The notes: generated from the letters alone by a model not told the origin. Shown: positions 20,517-28,504, numbered from the stretch's first letter. The stretch: 64,000 bases of DNA from Pseudidiomarina piscicola (GCF_902806985.1 NZ_CADCXY010000001.1:806001-870000), one strand, 5' to 3'. Program-made: numbers and translations.

Positions 20517-20902
20517 CCACAACCAAGCAGCGCCCCGAACTTTCCGCCGCCGAACGTGTGCTGCAAGCACAGTTAGAGCGTTGTGCCGAACCATCAGCGC
20601 CGGTCACTTGGCAGGAGCTGCAAGCAAAACGTCAAAGTACTACTATCGCCAAACGCAAGATTTGGCCACTTTGGCTCACGCCATTTGCCGTTGCTGCAGC
20701 TGTTGCCTGGTTGTGGGTATTGCAACCGCAGCAGATGTTGACGCCAGTAACGAATCCTACGCCCATGCTGTTGGCCAGTAACTACAGCCTGGACGCCCTC
20801 GATAGGCAAATTCAACAAGCTTATCTACAAGGGGCAGATGAAAAGCGCATTCAACAACTTTGGCAACAACGCGAACGTATCACCGGACAGGAGACTCACT
20901 AA
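20513..20902 (+). CDS. single-pass membrane protein, putative anti-sigma factor
   Basis: This 129-residue protein has an N-terminal hydrophilic part (1-46), one TM helix (about 47-67, IWPLWLTPFAVAAAVAWLW) preceded by KRK, and a short C-terminal part that would face the periplasm. The topology, size and four-base overlap with the sigma gene are those of anti-sigma factors. No ZAS-type HxxxCxxC zinc motif is present; only one cysteine (ERCAEP) is seen in the cytoplasmic part. I do not recognise a named family. The C-terminal half is rich in Gln, Leu and Arg (DEKRIQQLWQQRERI), a likely helix. The next gene starts on its stop codon. Confidence 0.65.
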   Translation: MTTTKQRPELSAAERVLQAQLERCAEPSAPVTWQELQAKRQSTTIAKRKIWPLWLTPFAVAAAVAWLWVLQPQQMLTPVTNPTPMLLASNYSLDALDRQIQQAYLQGADEKRIQQLWQQRERITGQETH

Positions 20903-21738
20903 TGATAAAGCTTCAGTTGCTCAAGCTTAGCGCCTTGCTGGTACTTGCCTTGGCAATCGTACCGACGACTCAGGCTCAAGAACAACAAGCTCGAGAGCAC
21001 GCTCGCGCCGCTGCTGTTGCGGCTGCAAAAGCCGACGGCAAAGCAGAATCAGTGACCCTTGAGGAACCTACCCGTAGCTACTTTGATTGGGGTGCGATTT
21101 TAAACCCAAGCGGTAAAGTGATGTCGGTTCGTAACGACTCGGTTGCCGCAAAAATGGGGCTGATGGTCAACGACCGCGTGCTAAAAATCGATCAGTTAGA
21201 GGTTGATAACCGCTCGCTAGAAGAAGCTATTAGCTATTTAGAAGGCTTAGAGCATGGACGGACCTTTATCACAATGGTCCGCCGTAAAGGTGAAACTCAA
21301 CGGCTTTCAGGGCAAGTACGAGCAACGGTTATCCCTGGCTGGCGGCTAGAAGTCGACGTTGCCCAAGCGATCGTCGATAAAGCGGCGCCAGGCAGCTGTG
21401 GCCGCGTAAGTGTCTTCGTAACACCGCCTCAAACCCGCGACTTATACCCTGCTTACTTCGTTCGAATTGATGAAGATAACGTGCTCACGCGGCGTCCGAT
21501 CGTTAAATTATCACCGGGCAAACATACCATCGAAGTGCACGAACTCATAGATGACCCGTGGGTACGTCGTTCACGTAGTGTGAATCACCCAAAAACCGTC
21601 GAAGTTGATGTCGTTGCCAATACCACCTATTACATTGCTGCCCGTTTTATTCGTGACAAACGACTTAGTACCGTTCGCGAAGAATATTGGGAGCCCGTAG
21701 TGTGGCGTGAAACCGAGCAAGAGTGTGACGCCAACTAA
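20902..21738 (+). CDS. exported PDZ-domain protein in the sigma/anti-sigma operon
   Basis: From the ATG at 20902 (sharing a base with the preceding stop, TAATG) the protein has 278 residues. It has a signal peptide (MIKLQLLKLSALLVLALAIV, cleavage after TQAQ or TQA) and an Ala/Glu-rich stretch. A PDZ-like fold follows at about residues 55-140 (VRNDSVAAKMGLMVNDRVLKI), with the typical hydrophobic substrate-loop pattern. The C-terminal part (about 150-278) includes SPGKHTIEVHELI and NTTYYIAARF, a beta-rich segment like those of surface-sensing proteins. No protease triad is present, so it is not a DegP/RseP enzyme. By context it may sense envelope state for the ECF pair or be its target; this is inference. 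Confidence 0.7.
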   Translation: MIKLQLLKLSALLVLALAIVPTTQAQEQQAREHARAAAVAAAKADGKAESVTLEEPTRSYFDWGAILNPSGKVMSVRNDSVAAKMGLMVNDRVLKIDQLEVDNRSLEEAISYLEGLEHGRTFITMVRRKGETQRLSGQVRATVIPGWRLEVDVAQAIVDKAAPGSCGRVSVFVTPPQTRDLYPAYFVRIDEDNVLTRRPIVKLSPGKHTIEVHELIDDPWVRRSRSVNHPKTVEVDVVANTTYYIAARFIRDKRLSTVREEYWEPVVWRETEQECDAN

Positions 21739-21752
21739 TCAGCCAGATACAA

Positions 21753-21776
21753 AAAAGGGCAGTCACCTGCCCTTTT
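21753..21776. terminator. bidirectional intrinsic terminator between the PDZ gene and hsp20
   Basis: AAAAGGGCAG (21753-21762) and CTGCCCTTTT (21767-21776) form a perfect 10-bp stem with a TCAC loop. T-runs on both strands make it usable for the plus-strand sigma operon and the minus-strand heat-shock gene. Confidence 0.85.
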
Positions 21777-21794
21777 GACCTTTCGAACTACACC

Positions 21795-22250
21795 TTACTT
21801 TCCATTTTCTTCAAGTAGGTTTAGTGAAGTGCCGATTTCAATTTTCCGCGGCTTCATAGCTTCAGGGATAATTTTCTCTAGCCCAACGGTTAACAGACCG
21901 TTTTCCATTTTGGCACCTTTCACCTCAACATGGTCCGCCAAATTGAACTTGCGTTCAAAACTGCGGAAGCCAATGCCTTTGTGCAGGTACTGACGCTCTT
22001 CGCTATCTTCCTGTTTCCGGCCTTGGATTTTCAAGATCCCGTTTTCAATTTCGAGGCTGAGCTCGTCTTCAGCGAAGCCTGCGACCGCAAGGGTAATCGC
22101 GTAACGGTTCTCGCCAATAACTTCAATATTATATGGCGGGTAACCTCCCGCAGCGTTACTGTCGGCGCGCATTGCCGAGTCTAACAAGCGAGCCATGCGA
22201 TCAAACCCGATACTACTACGGTAAAGTGGTGACAAATCAATTGTTGCCAT
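21795..22250 (-). CDS. small heat-shock protein, Hsp20/IbpA family
   Basis: From the ATG at 22250 this is 151 residues (E. coli IbpA 137). It holds aggregating proteins in a refoldable state. The beginning ATIDLSPLYRSSIGFDRMARLL is IbpA-like (split here across residues 2-23). The alpha-crystallin domain spans about 38-130, with YNIEVIGENRYAITLAVAGF, ELSLEIENGILKIQGRK and GLLTVGLEKIIPEA, and the C-terminal IEIGTS supplies an I-x-I-type dimer-of-dimers motif (IEI). The ATG at 22256 is too close to the AAGGAG at 22258-22263, so 22250 with 7-nt spacing is preferred. A near-consensus sigma-32 promoter and a ROSE-like thermometer precede it, so both transcription and translation should be induced by heat. 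Confidence 0.93.
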   Translation of the reverse strand: MATIDLSPLYRSSIGFDRMARLLDSAMRADSNAAGGYPPYNIEVIGENRYAITLAVAGFAEDELSLEIENGILKIQGRKQEDSEERQYLHKGIGFRSFERKFNLADHVEVKGAKMENGLLTVGLEKIIPEAMKPRKIEIGTSLNLLEENGK

Positions 22251-22312
22251 AATCATTCTCCTTTGGAAGCAATGTTAAATTTCATCGGGACTCTCTCTGA
22301 GACGTCACCGAT
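22251..22312 (-). promoter_or_regulatory. ROSE-like RNA thermometer in the hsp20 leader
   Basis: On the minus-strand RNA, UUGCU (positions 22272-22268) sits just before the ribosome binding site AAGGAG (22263-22258). Reading the pairing, CAUU...CUUC faces GGAG-AAUG: C-G, A-U, U-A, U-A, then a bulged G, then C-G, U-A, U-G, C-G. A guanine bulge opposite the ribosome binding site within U(U/C)GCU is the defining feature of ROSE thermometers of small heat-shock genes. Upstream, AUCGG and CCGAU close a second hairpin (about 22311-22281, on the plus-strand numbering) with inner GAC/GUC and UCUC/GAGA pairs. Established for IbpA-type genes in other proteobacteria; here by inspection only. Confidence 0.78.
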
Positions 22313-22319
22313 ACCTTAT

Positions 22320-22347
22320 AAATGGGAGCTACTTTTCGAATTTCAAG
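22320..22347 (-). promoter_or_regulatory. sigma-32 (RpoH) heat-shock promoter of hsp20
   Basis: On the minus strand CTTGAAAT (ending at 22340) is followed 12 nt later by TCCCATTT (22327-22320). The sigma-32 consensus is CTTGAAAA, a 12-15 nt gap, CCCCATNT, so 7 of 8 bases match in the -35 box and 7 of 8 in the -10 box. Transcription would start near 22312, giving a leader of about 62 nt. Confidence 0.85.
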
Positions 22348-22463
22348 AGTTCGTCGCAAAACGTTTTATGTCTATCTCGTGGCGTACGATTGTCGGCAGA
22401 GCTGTGGTATCCTGCTGCCCAATACCTACTGCTAGATGAACCGTTTTTATTAGGAGTTCCACC

Positions 22464-23816
22464 GTGTTACGACGTACCTTTCTTGTGGCCAGTTTAGGAC
22501 TGGTTTTAAGTGCTTGCGCGCAAACCTCAACGCCAGTTGCAGCAACACAAGCGAACAACGAAACGCCACCTAATATCATTTTCCTGATCGGTGATGGGAT
22601 GGGCTTTGAATATATCTCTGCCTATCGTTACGCCATAAGTGAGCGCGGCCAAGCGCTTACCCCGACCCCCTTTGACGAGATGCTGGTGGGTGCTGCAACG
22701 ACTTACCCCGATGACGATACTTGGGTCACCGATTCGGCTGCTGGTGCGACGGCTCTGGCGACGGGGGTAAAAAGCTACAACGGTGCGATCGGTGTCGATG
22801 CCGACGAACACCCACAACAAACTGTCATGGAAAAAGCACGTGAGATGGGCTGGCATACGGGTGCGGTATCAACCTCACAAGTGACCCATGCGACCCCTGC
22901 ATCATTTTTCACCCATCATCCGTCACGGAGTATGTATAACGCCATTGCCGACTCATTCGCCACCACTAAGTATGGCGACAAATGGAGCTTTGATGTATTG
23001 CTAGGCGGTGGCATGAGCTACTTTGACCGTGCAGATAAAAACTGGTTACCGGAGCTTGAACAACAAGGGATGCACGTTGTCGATAGCTATCAAGCGCTTG
23101 AAGACAGCATGCAACTACCCGTATTAGGACTTTTTGCCCCTGTAGCTCTGCCCTATTCGATTGATGATCAGCCACGACTCGCACAGCTTACGCGCAACGC
23201 TTTAAGATTACTAAGTAATGCGCAAGCAGAAACTGGAAAGCCTTTTGCACTGATGGTTGAAGGAAGCAAAATTGACTGGTGTGGACACGCCAATGACATT
23301 GCTTGCTTAGTTGGCGAAATGCAAGATTTCGCACAAGCATTAACTGTCGCAAGAGCCTTCCAAAGCCGTCACCCAAATACGCTTATCGTGGTAACAGCCG
23401 ACCATTCAACGGGCGGGCTTACCCTCGGCCAAGGCGGTGTTTATGAATGGCATGCAGAACGTGTCATGGCTATCAATAACTCATTGGAAGTACTGGTACC
23501 AGGGCTTCTTGAGCGCCCGCGAGACGAATGGCAAAGTTATTTAACGCCACGCTTAAATCTCACGTTAAGTGAGGCCCAATGGCAGCGCTTATTGACCGTT
23601 GAGCTGCGCGCAAGCTGGGAGCTGAATCAACAACAGCGCGCACTGCGTAAAACCTTAGCGAGTATTATTAGTGAAGTGACGCGCACGGGTTGGACAACCA
23701 CGGGGCACACCGCAGTCGATGTTCCTATCATGGCGTCCGGTCCACAGGCAGAACAGCTTCGTGGCTACAAGAATAATACCGATATTGGTCAACTATTACT
23801 GCAAATCGTGCGCTAA
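22464..23816 (+). CDS. alkaline phosphatase, predicted lipoprotein
   Basis: This 450-residue enzyme releases phosphate from monoesters in the periplasm. The GTG start at 22464 has TAGGAG with 7-nt spacing. The signal peptide ends in a lipobox (LSAC, cysteine at 18), so the enzyme is probably lipid-anchored. Metal and catalytic blocks of the alkaline phosphatase superfamily are seen. NIIFLIGDGMGFEY gives the first Asp ligand, VTDSAAGATALATG the nucleophilic Ser, and TPASFFTHHPSR the following block. EGSKIDWCGHAND, TADHSTGG and TTGHTAVDVPIMASG supply the remaining ligands. It is convergent with the asparagine-synthetase gene and shares a strong inverted repeat at its stop codon. I did not find a convincing Pho box upstream. 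Confidence 0.92.
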   Translation: MLRRTFLVASLGLVLSACAQTSTPVAATQANNETPPNIIFLIGDGMGFEYISAYRYAISERGQALTPTPFDEMLVGAATTYPDDDTWVTDSAAGATALATGVKSYNGAIGVDADEHPQQTVMEKAREMGWHTGAVSTSQVTHATPASFFTHHPSRSMYNAIADSFATTKYGDKWSFDVLLGGGMSYFDRADKNWLPELEQQGMHVVDSYQALEDSMQLPVLGLFAPVALPYSIDDQPRLAQLTRNALRLLSNAQAETGKPFALMVEGSKIDWCGHANDIACLVGEMQDFAQALTVARAFQSRHPNTLIVVTADHSTGGLTLGQGGVYEWHAERVMAINNSLEVLVPGLLERPRDEWQSYLTPRLNLTLSEAQWQRLLTVELRASWELNQQQRALRKTLASIISEVTRTGWTTTGHTAVDVPIMASGPQAEQLRGYKNNTDIGQLLLQIVR

Positions 23817-23830
23817 CACGATTTGCAGTA
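23797..23830. terminator. 14-bp perfect inverted repeat at the phosphatase stop codon
   Basis: TACTGCAAATCGTG (23797-23810) and CACGATTTGCAGTA (23817-23830) are perfect reverse complements with a 6-nt loop that carries the phosphatase stop TAA (23814-23816). It lies between two convergent genes, as expected of a shared terminator, but neither strand has a run of T after it. It could act as a barrier or as an RNA-stabilising end. Confidence 0.65.
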
Positions 23831-23837
23831 GCTGGTG

Positions 23838-25853
23838 CTAGGCGTGCCAACCTAGTTCATGGGCACGCTGGGCTGCCAATACAGGTACGTCAGTTTTAAC
23901 GAAGTGGTGATGCATAATTTGCACTCCTAGCATATGGTTAATCACCGCATCGAGCTGCACTTTTTCATCAATGCTCACCTCATCAGACTCATGCTTGGCA
24001 AAGGTCAGCTGCACTTCGTCAAAATCTAAAAGTCCCGCTTCTTCCACCGCATCTTTGGATAAATACTGATCGGCAAGCTTTTCGACCGCTTGCCACTTCT
24101 TCGGATCCGTATGCGCCGGCGGTGCCATAAAGGCGAACTTTTCACGCTTATAAAGCGTTTCAGGCAGCAAGCCCTTCATCGCTTCACGCAACACGTACTT
24201 TTCTTTGTTACCTTTAATTCTTAAATGCGGTGGCACCGTAAAGGCATATTCTGCCAAATGATGGTCGAGAAAAGCAGGTCGTGCCTCCATCGAGTTGGCC
24301 ATATCAACCCGATCACCGCCCCAGGTTAATATTTGCCCTTCAAGCATCGTTTTAATCCATACATACTGCGCGCGGTCTAACGGGTGCCGCCCTTTTAGCA
24401 TGGTTTCATCTAAGGTGTCAGCGATAGCCTTACCGGGGTCATAATTTTCAACCTCATGGCGACGGTGTGGGGCAATCAGCGGCAAAGCAACGCTTGAAAC
24501 CGACAACCAAGGTTGCACACAACTCGGCGTAAAGCCCATTTTTGTATTAAATGCAGGGCTTACGTAGTCTTCGCGCGCCAGCATCGCTCCTTTAAAGAGT
24601 TTGTTGTTTTTTTCAAGCAGCTCTTGCCAGGCTTTGCGCTCACTATCAGGTAAATGATCAAGGCCGTGCAAGAACATGTCTTTACGGAAGGCTGGATAAC
24701 CGGCAAATAGTTCGTCAGAGCCCTCACCCGTCAATACGACTTTGTAGCCTACTTGATTTACTTGCTGGCTCATCAAGTATTTAGCCACCCCAAGGGTGTT
24801 ATAAATGGTGCGTTCGGTATGCCAAATGGTTTTCACAAAATGGTCATAAAGGTCATCCGCATTGAGCCTCATAATATGATGATCAGCGCCAGTTGCTTCG
24901 GCCATTTCTTGGGCTATCGGGGTTTCATCATACTCGTCTGAGTCAAAACCAATGGTAAATGCCTTCACTGAGGTTTGTGTCGAAGCCGCCGACAACCCCA
25001 AAATAGCACAGGAGTCGATACCTCCCGATAAATAGCATCCCACAGGCACATCTGCCGTTAAGCGGTGCTGAACCGCTTCCAGCAAATGTTTGCGAACACC
25101 GTCGATATAGGTTTGTTCATCAACGTCATCGCCGGGGTACTCGCTTTCTTGAGGAAAATCGACATCCCAATATTTATGATCGGTTAATTCGAGCTGCCCG
25201 TTTTTACGCTGAATTTTAATAACGTGACCAGGTGCCACTTGACGCACCCCTTCAAACGCAGTCGAGCCAGGCACCATCACCTGAATCAACTGATGATACA
25301 GCCCTTCGCTAGAAAACTTACGCTCTACCGACGGGTGCGCAAATAGCACTTTTAGTTCAGAGCCAAACACCACGCCGTCGTCGGTTTGGGTATAATACAA
25401 AGGTTTAATACCAAAGCGATCGCGCACCAGGTAAAGGCTATCTTCATTCTGATCGTATAACGAAAAAGCGAACTCACCGCGCAAATGTTTTAGAGTTTCC
25501 TCTAGCCCTTCTCGTTGATACAAATGCATCACGATTTCGGAGTCACTTTTAGTTCTAAAACGGGCGCCTTGGGCGGTTAAATCGGCGCGGATTCGTTTAA
25601 AGTCATAAAACTCACCGTTATGCGCAAGCAACAGGTTTCCATCAGCTGAAAGAAAGGGTTGCCGGGCGCGCTCTTCATTCAAGTCGATGATCGATAAGCG
25701 GGCATGGCTAAATCCGATACCGGTGTTATCTAAAGTTTCATAGCCAAAGCCATCCGGACCACGATGGTGCATGATGGCGGCCATATTAACGAGCGTTTGC
25801 GCGTCGGGCGTTTGCTCCGCACGCTGATTAAAAATTCCTGCAATACCACACAT
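23838..25853 (-). CDS. asparagine synthetase (glutamine-hydrolysing) family protein
   Basis: The 671-residue protein has the class II glutamine amidotransferase domain with the nucleophile Cys2 (MCGIAGIFNQ), RGPDG at 31-35, RLSIIDL at 52-58 and NGEFYDF near 79-85. A synthetase domain follows with the PP-loop SGGIDS at 276-281 (VPVGCYLSGGIDSCAIL) and GEGSDELFAGYPAF further on. It is about 115 residues longer than E. coli AsnB (554) and resembles the AsnB-type enzymes that amidate other carboxylates as well as aspartate. It follows the carbamoyltransferase by 21 bp in the same operon. The true substrate is not certain: free aspartate is the default, but the partner genes suggest a specialised product. 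Its stop lies next to the convergent phosphatase. Confidence 0.85.
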   Translation of the reverse strand: MCGIAGIFNQRAEQTPDAQTLVNMAAIMHHRGPDGFGYETLDNTGIGFSHARLSIIDLNEERARQPFLSADGNLLLAHNGEFYDFKRIRADLTAQGARFRTKSDSEIVMHLYQREGLEETLKHLRGEFAFSLYDQNEDSLYLVRDRFGIKPLYYTQTDDGVVFGSELKVLFAHPSVERKFSSEGLYHQLIQVMVPGSTAFEGVRQVAPGHVIKIQRKNGQLELTDHKYWDVDFPQESEYPGDDVDEQTYIDGVRKHLLEAVQHRLTADVPVGCYLSGGIDSCAILGLSAASTQTSVKAFTIGFDSDEYDETPIAQEMAEATGADHHIMRLNADDLYDHFVKTIWHTERTIYNTLGVAKYLMSQQVNQVGYKVVLTGEGSDELFAGYPAFRKDMFLHGLDHLPDSERKAWQELLEKNNKLFKGAMLAREDYVSPAFNTKMGFTPSCVQPWLSVSSVALPLIAPHRRHEVENYDPGKAIADTLDETMLKGRHPLDRAQYVWIKTMLEGQILTWGGDRVDMANSMEARPAFLDHHLAEYAFTVPPHLRIKGNKEKYVLREAMKGLLPETLYKREKFAFMAPPAHTDPKKWQAVEKLADQYLSKDAVEEAGLLDFDEVQLTFAKHESDEVSIDEKVQLDAVINHMLGVQIMHHHFVKTDVPVLAAQRAHELGWHA

Positions 25854-25874
25854 TTTGCTTAATCCTCGTAACTG

Positions 25875-26939
25875 TTAAACCACATCCATCACGCGTTCTG
25901 CGCGTTCGACCATACAAGTAAGTAGTGCCATGCGCAGGAACACTGCACCACGCGCTTGGCTGAAGTACCAATTGTGCGTTGTGTGATCGAGTTCTTGCGC
26001 TAATTCATCGCCGCGAGCTAACGGATGCAGAATAATCGCATCCTCTTTCAAGGGAGAATCGGCGGTTAAATGGAATGCACTCCCATAGGTATTAAAGGTA
26101 TCGCCTTCCCAGGAAATAGCGTTGATATAAACCACATCAAGCTCGGGCAATACCTCGTTTAGTTCTGTCACTGTGCGAATACGAATACCGCGCGCTTCAA
26201 GCTCCTCGCGTTGCCCTTTGCCAAACAGTTCACTCGTGCTTTTTTCATCGTGAATAATAACTAACTCATCCACCGCTTCGGGAAATACCGACAAACACTT
26301 GAGAAAACTACGCACGGTGCGCATTTTATTTGGCACACCAATCACGCCAATTTTAATTTTGTCGTTACACTCATTTTCGAGCAGTGTCGGTCGCCATTTA
26401 AAAATCGCATACATGTCGGCAAGTGCTTGGGTTGGGTGTTCATCTACCCCGTTACCAGCGTTGATGATCGGAATTCTCAGTGCATCCATCATTTCAAACA
26501 ACGAACTCTCATTGTTATCGCGCAGCACCACACAATCGCCATAGTTATTGAACATCTCAGCGACATCGGCAAGGCACTCACCTTTTGCAATTCCAGTCGT
26601 TGAGCGGTCGGTGATCGACATAATATCGCCACCTAACCGATGCCATGCACTCTCGAACGAGAGCCGAGTACGCGTGCTGGGCTCGTAGAAAGCACTAATT
26701 AAGATTTTATTCTGCAGCGGCGAGCTAAATCGCTTGGGATTACTTTCAATTTTGGCCGCTAGGCGAAAAAGTTGCTTCATCGTGTCTTGATCAAATTGAT
26801 CCCCAGACACAATATGCTGATTCGCCAGCTTTACTAAGAAGTCGCCGTCTTCCTGAATGGTCCTAAGCAATGCTTTCGGATGCGCATCGCCATAGACATC
26901 AGGACGTTTACGCTCAAACGAAACGTCATTTACGTTCAT
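25875..26939 (-). CDS. aspartate carbamoyltransferase-like enzyme
   Basis: The 354-residue protein belongs to the aspartate/ornithine carbamoyltransferase superfamily. The carbamoyl-phosphate loop FYEPSTRTRLSFE (residues 84-96) is intact. The 80s-loop equivalent DRSTTGIAKGE supplies the serine/threonine and a lysine at 119 as in aspartate-type enzymes. HPTQAL (near 198) is also present, and the C-terminal substrate loop reads HPLARGDEL, close to the LPRxDEI of PyrB rather than the HCLPA of ornithine enzymes. It is about 45 residues longer than E. coli PyrB (311) and no pyrI follows. It starts 6 bp after the 40-residue membrane protein gene and precedes the asparagine-synthetase gene. It may supply pyrimidines, but being in an operon with a symporter suggests another carbamoylated product; this is inference. 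Confidence 0.8.
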   Translation of the reverse strand: MNVNDVSFERKRPDVYGDAHPKALLRTIQEDGDFLVKLANQHIVSGDQFDQDTMKQLFRLAAKIESNPKRFSSPLQNKILISAFYEPSTRTRLSFESAWHRLGGDIMSITDRSTTGIAKGECLADVAEMFNNYGDCVVLRDNNESSLFEMMDALRIPIINAGNGVDEHPTQALADMYAIFKWRPTLLENECNDKIKIGVIGVPNKMRTVRSFLKCLSVFPEAVDELVIIHDEKSTSELFGKGQREELEARGIRIRTVTELNEVLPELDVVYINAISWEGDTFNTYGSAFHLTADSPLKEDAIILHPLARGDELAQELDHTTHNWYFSQARGAVFLRMALLTCMVERAERVMDVV

Positions 26940-26945
26940 AATGAT

Positions 26946-27068
26946 TTACCATAATTGTTTTGAAAGGAAATCCTTTAGCCATAGTCCAATAAGGATCACT
27001 GGAGCGCAAGCAGTTAATAATAGACAGATAATGACCAATGCACTGAATGCCGTTAAACCCATCATCAT
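26946..27068 (-). CDS. 40-residue single-pass membrane protein, unannotated small gene
   Basis: Read by eye on the minus strand: ATG at 27068, stop TAA at 26948-26946, 40 residues starting MMMGLTAFSALVIICLLLTA and ending LKDFLSKQLW. Residues about 4-31 form one hydrophobic helix with a cysteine pair region (CLLLTAC), followed by a short amphipathic, positively charged tail. The start overlaps the symporter stop by ATGA, and the ribosome binding site GAGGAG lies 8 nt upstream within the last codons of the symporter. The carbamoyltransferase start is 6 bp beyond its stop. Small single-TM subunits beside sodium symporters are known (for example MetS, YhdT), but this does not resemble those by eye. 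It could be an accessory subunit of the symporter. Confidence 0.7.
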   Translation of the reverse strand: MMMGLTAFSALVIICLLLTACAPVILIGLWLKDFLSKQLW

Positions 27069-28504
27069 AACGAGCTCTCCTCTTGTTCATCCAGTTGTTG
27101 CCAATCAAACTGCTGCTTGCTGAGCAATAAACCTAGACCACAAATAGCTGCGGACACACTGCAAGACACCAGCGCTGCAACATAAAAGCCAATGACAAAA
27201 TAGCCAACCAGACCACAAAGGGTACCAAGCGTCATCGCTAGCGCGGCGTAACCACCGCTAAGGCGTCGTTGGTAGAGGCCAAGCACTACTGGGAAAATCG
27301 TACTTGCGACAAAGGCTCCGGCAAAATTAAGTAGGGCGCCAAGCGTGGCTATTTGTGGCAAACAAAATAACCAAGTAAGCACACCTAAACCAAGGATGCT
27401 ATAGCGGTTAAAGCGCAACAAATGCTTATCCGTGGCTTGGGGTTTCAATTTTTTATGGTAAATATCTCGAGTGACTAAATCTGATGTGGCGGCAAGCAAC
27501 GAGTCTAAGCTTGATGCCAGTGCGGAGAATACGACAATAAACACCACCACCGCGCCTACTTTGCCGAGTACCTCGGCCGCCACCATCGGACCCACCATAT
27601 CCGCACTTGGTGGGAAAATACCGAGCTGAGGTGCGGCGAGTGCAATAAACCCGGTAACAATTGGGATGGGCAACCATAAAATGCCGCCGAGTAAATAGGC
27701 TTTGAAGGCAACATTGCCCTTGAATGCCAGCGCCCGCGACCACCAAACATTAGAGTGAAATATTTCGCCAAGACCGAAAAAGATATTGTTAAATAGGAAC
27801 ATAATTGCGGCTGGAAACAACAAATCAAGTAACTGTGGATGGTTAGTTTGCACTTCACTATGAATGCTCTCAAGGCTCACTGTATCGATCAAAAACCACG
27901 CAATTAGTACCACGCCAACAATAATAATTAATGCTTGGATGAAGTCGGTCGCAATCACCGCACGTAAACCGCCAAAGAGCGTATAGCCGACACAGATAAT
28001 CAAAATTGCGGTCATGCCAATGTGATAATCAAGACCACTTAGCGCTTCTAGCAAAATTCCGCCCGCCATGCCCAAACTGACTAACCAGCCAAAGGCATAG
28101 ACCACGGAAATAACGATAAATGCCCACCAAGCAGCTTGCCCATACCGCAATCGAATAAAATCACCTGAGGTATAGCCATTTGGCATCAGCCGTTTAATTC
28201 GCGCAGCTAGCGGCGCAAAAAGAATTAGCCCTAGGGCGGCAAAGGAATAGCCAACCATACCCCAAATACCGAATTGATAGGTAAGCTGTGGCGCCACCAG
28301 CGTCGTATTACTGGTTACCCAAGTCGCCATGGCAGTGGCAGAGGCCAGCGCAAAGCCAACATTACGCCCGGCGAGCGCAAAATCTTCATGGGTTTTATTG
28401 GCTCGCCCGAGATACCAGCCGAACAAAATCCATGCCAGACCGAAAATCACAACTAAGGTAAGGCCTAAGCTACTTGAAAGAGCAAAGCCACTCGCTTCAG
28501 TCAT
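27065..28504 (-). CDS. sodium:solute symporter (SSS family)
   Basis: From the ATG at 28504 this is 479 residues. A longer reading from 28549 adds 15 residues that do not look like a transporter start. The shorter start overlaps the preceding gene by 8 bp and has AGGGGG upstream. About 13 TM helices are visible, with family-typical segments FALAGRNVGFALASATAMAT, GYTSGDFIRLRYG, IISVVYAFGWLVS-like TM5 and the GGLRAVIATDFIQALI block after TM5 that contributes to the Na+ site. It resembles PutP/PanF-type sodium-coupled carriers; the substrate cannot be told. Its operon partners (carbamoyltransferase and asparagine synthetase) make an amino acid, ureide or carboxylate plausible. Confidence 0.88.
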   Translation of the reverse strand: MTEASGFALSSSLGLTLVVIFGLAWILFGWYLGRANKTHEDFALAGRNVGFALASATAMATWVTSNTTLVAPQLTYQFGIWGMVGYSFAALGLILFAPLAARIKRLMPNGYTSGDFIRLRYGQAAWWAFIVISVVYAFGWLVSLGMAGGILLEALSGLDYHIGMTAILIICVGYTLFGGLRAVIATDFIQALIIIVGVVLIAWFLIDTVSLESIHSEVQTNHPQLLDLLFPAAIMFLFNNIFFGLGEIFHSNVWWSRALAFKGNVAFKAYLLGGILWLPIPIVTGFIALAAPQLGIFPPSADMVGPMVAAEVLGKVGAVVVFIVVFSALASSLDSLLAATSDLVTRDIYHKKLKPQATDKHLLRFNRYSILGLGVLTWLFCLPQIATLGALLNFAGAFVASTIFPVVLGLYQRRLSGGYAALAMTLGTLCGLVGYFVIGFYVAALVSCSVSAAICGLGLLLSKQQFDWQQLDEQEESSL

